From an uncultured Clostridia bacterium (GTDB lineage: Bacteria > Bacillota > Clostridia > Christensenellales > UBA1242), in contig CANQQH010000008.1 in assembly GCA_947625955.1 (NCBI GenBank), forward strand, positions 1 through 21,627: a DNA stretch of 21,627 bases, in the 5' to 3' direction. Under the pieces are notes generated by a model. It did not search any database and had not been told where the DNA came from. It saw nothing but the letters and a program-made list of their open reading frames with translations. The position numbers and the translations under genes are program-made. How positions within the stretch are numbered: position 1 is the first letter of the stretch; each line of letters opens with the position of its first letter. This document shows positions 21,625-21,627 of the stretch, piece after piece.

Positions 21625-21627
21625 GGC

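Overview
The window looks like chromosomal DNA of an uncultured, low-to-mid GC, spore-forming member of the Clostridia (Firmicutes). The evidence is a dense set of endosporulation and germination genes (yabP, yabQ, divIC, spoIIE, a gerA-gerB-gerC triad) beside tilS and recD2. A class I (archaeal-type) lysyl-tRNA synthetase start at the left edge narrows the lineage somewhat. A Christensenellales-like gut clade is my guess, not something the sequence proves. No rRNA, tRNA, IS element or CRISPR array was seen, and no gene-free stretch exceeds 300 bases.

Layout, left to right. (i) 1-254, minus: 5' end of class I LysRS, with a promoter and a leader of about 100 nt. (ii) 448-1299, minus: a single-gene unit encoding a BRO-N/Fic fusion, with a perfect consensus promoter and its own terminator. 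(iii) 1474-4593, minus: recD2 followed closely by yabP-yabQ-divIC, ending in a terminator. (iv) 4674-5444, plus: a secreted divergent polysaccharide deacetylase, with a shared terminator against (v) 5463-7355, minus: two tandem, abutting paralogues of unknown function under one strong promoter. (vi) 7535-10156, plus: a PMCA/SERCA-like P-type Ca2+ ATPase preceded by overlapping palindromes. (vii) 10259-12426, minus: an operon of a 41-aa membrane peptide, a 306-aa membrane-anchored unknown protein and an atypical PRPP synthetase. (viii) 12491-16180, minus: spoIIE and tilS. (ix) 16356-20553, plus: gerA-gerB-gerC germinant-receptor operon, divergent from spoIIE. (x) 20503-21009, minus: a VanZ-like membrane protein. 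(xi) 21193-21414, plus: a 73-aa membrane protein with its own promoter and terminator. The last 75 bases hold a direct repeat.

How it fits together. The cluster yabP-yabQ-divIC-(yabR)-spoIIE-tilS, contiguous in many Firmicutes, is here split in two by about 12 kb. SpoIIE would activate sigma F in the forespore. YabP/YabQ act in coat and cortex assembly, DivIC in division, and GerABC would sense germinants in the finished spore. The Ca2+ pump and the deacetylase may or may not be linked to sporulation.

The least explained parts are the tandem paralogue pair (5463-7355), the small-peptide/306-aa/prs operon, and the BRO-N-Fic fusion. A second pattern stands out: genes with no Shine-Dalgarno sequence (fic, recD2, tilS, spoIIE and others) are the first genes of transcription units, or have a promoter directly at the start codon. 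This suggests leaderless or nearly leaderless transcripts. Internal operon genes carry clear Shine-Dalgarno sequences.
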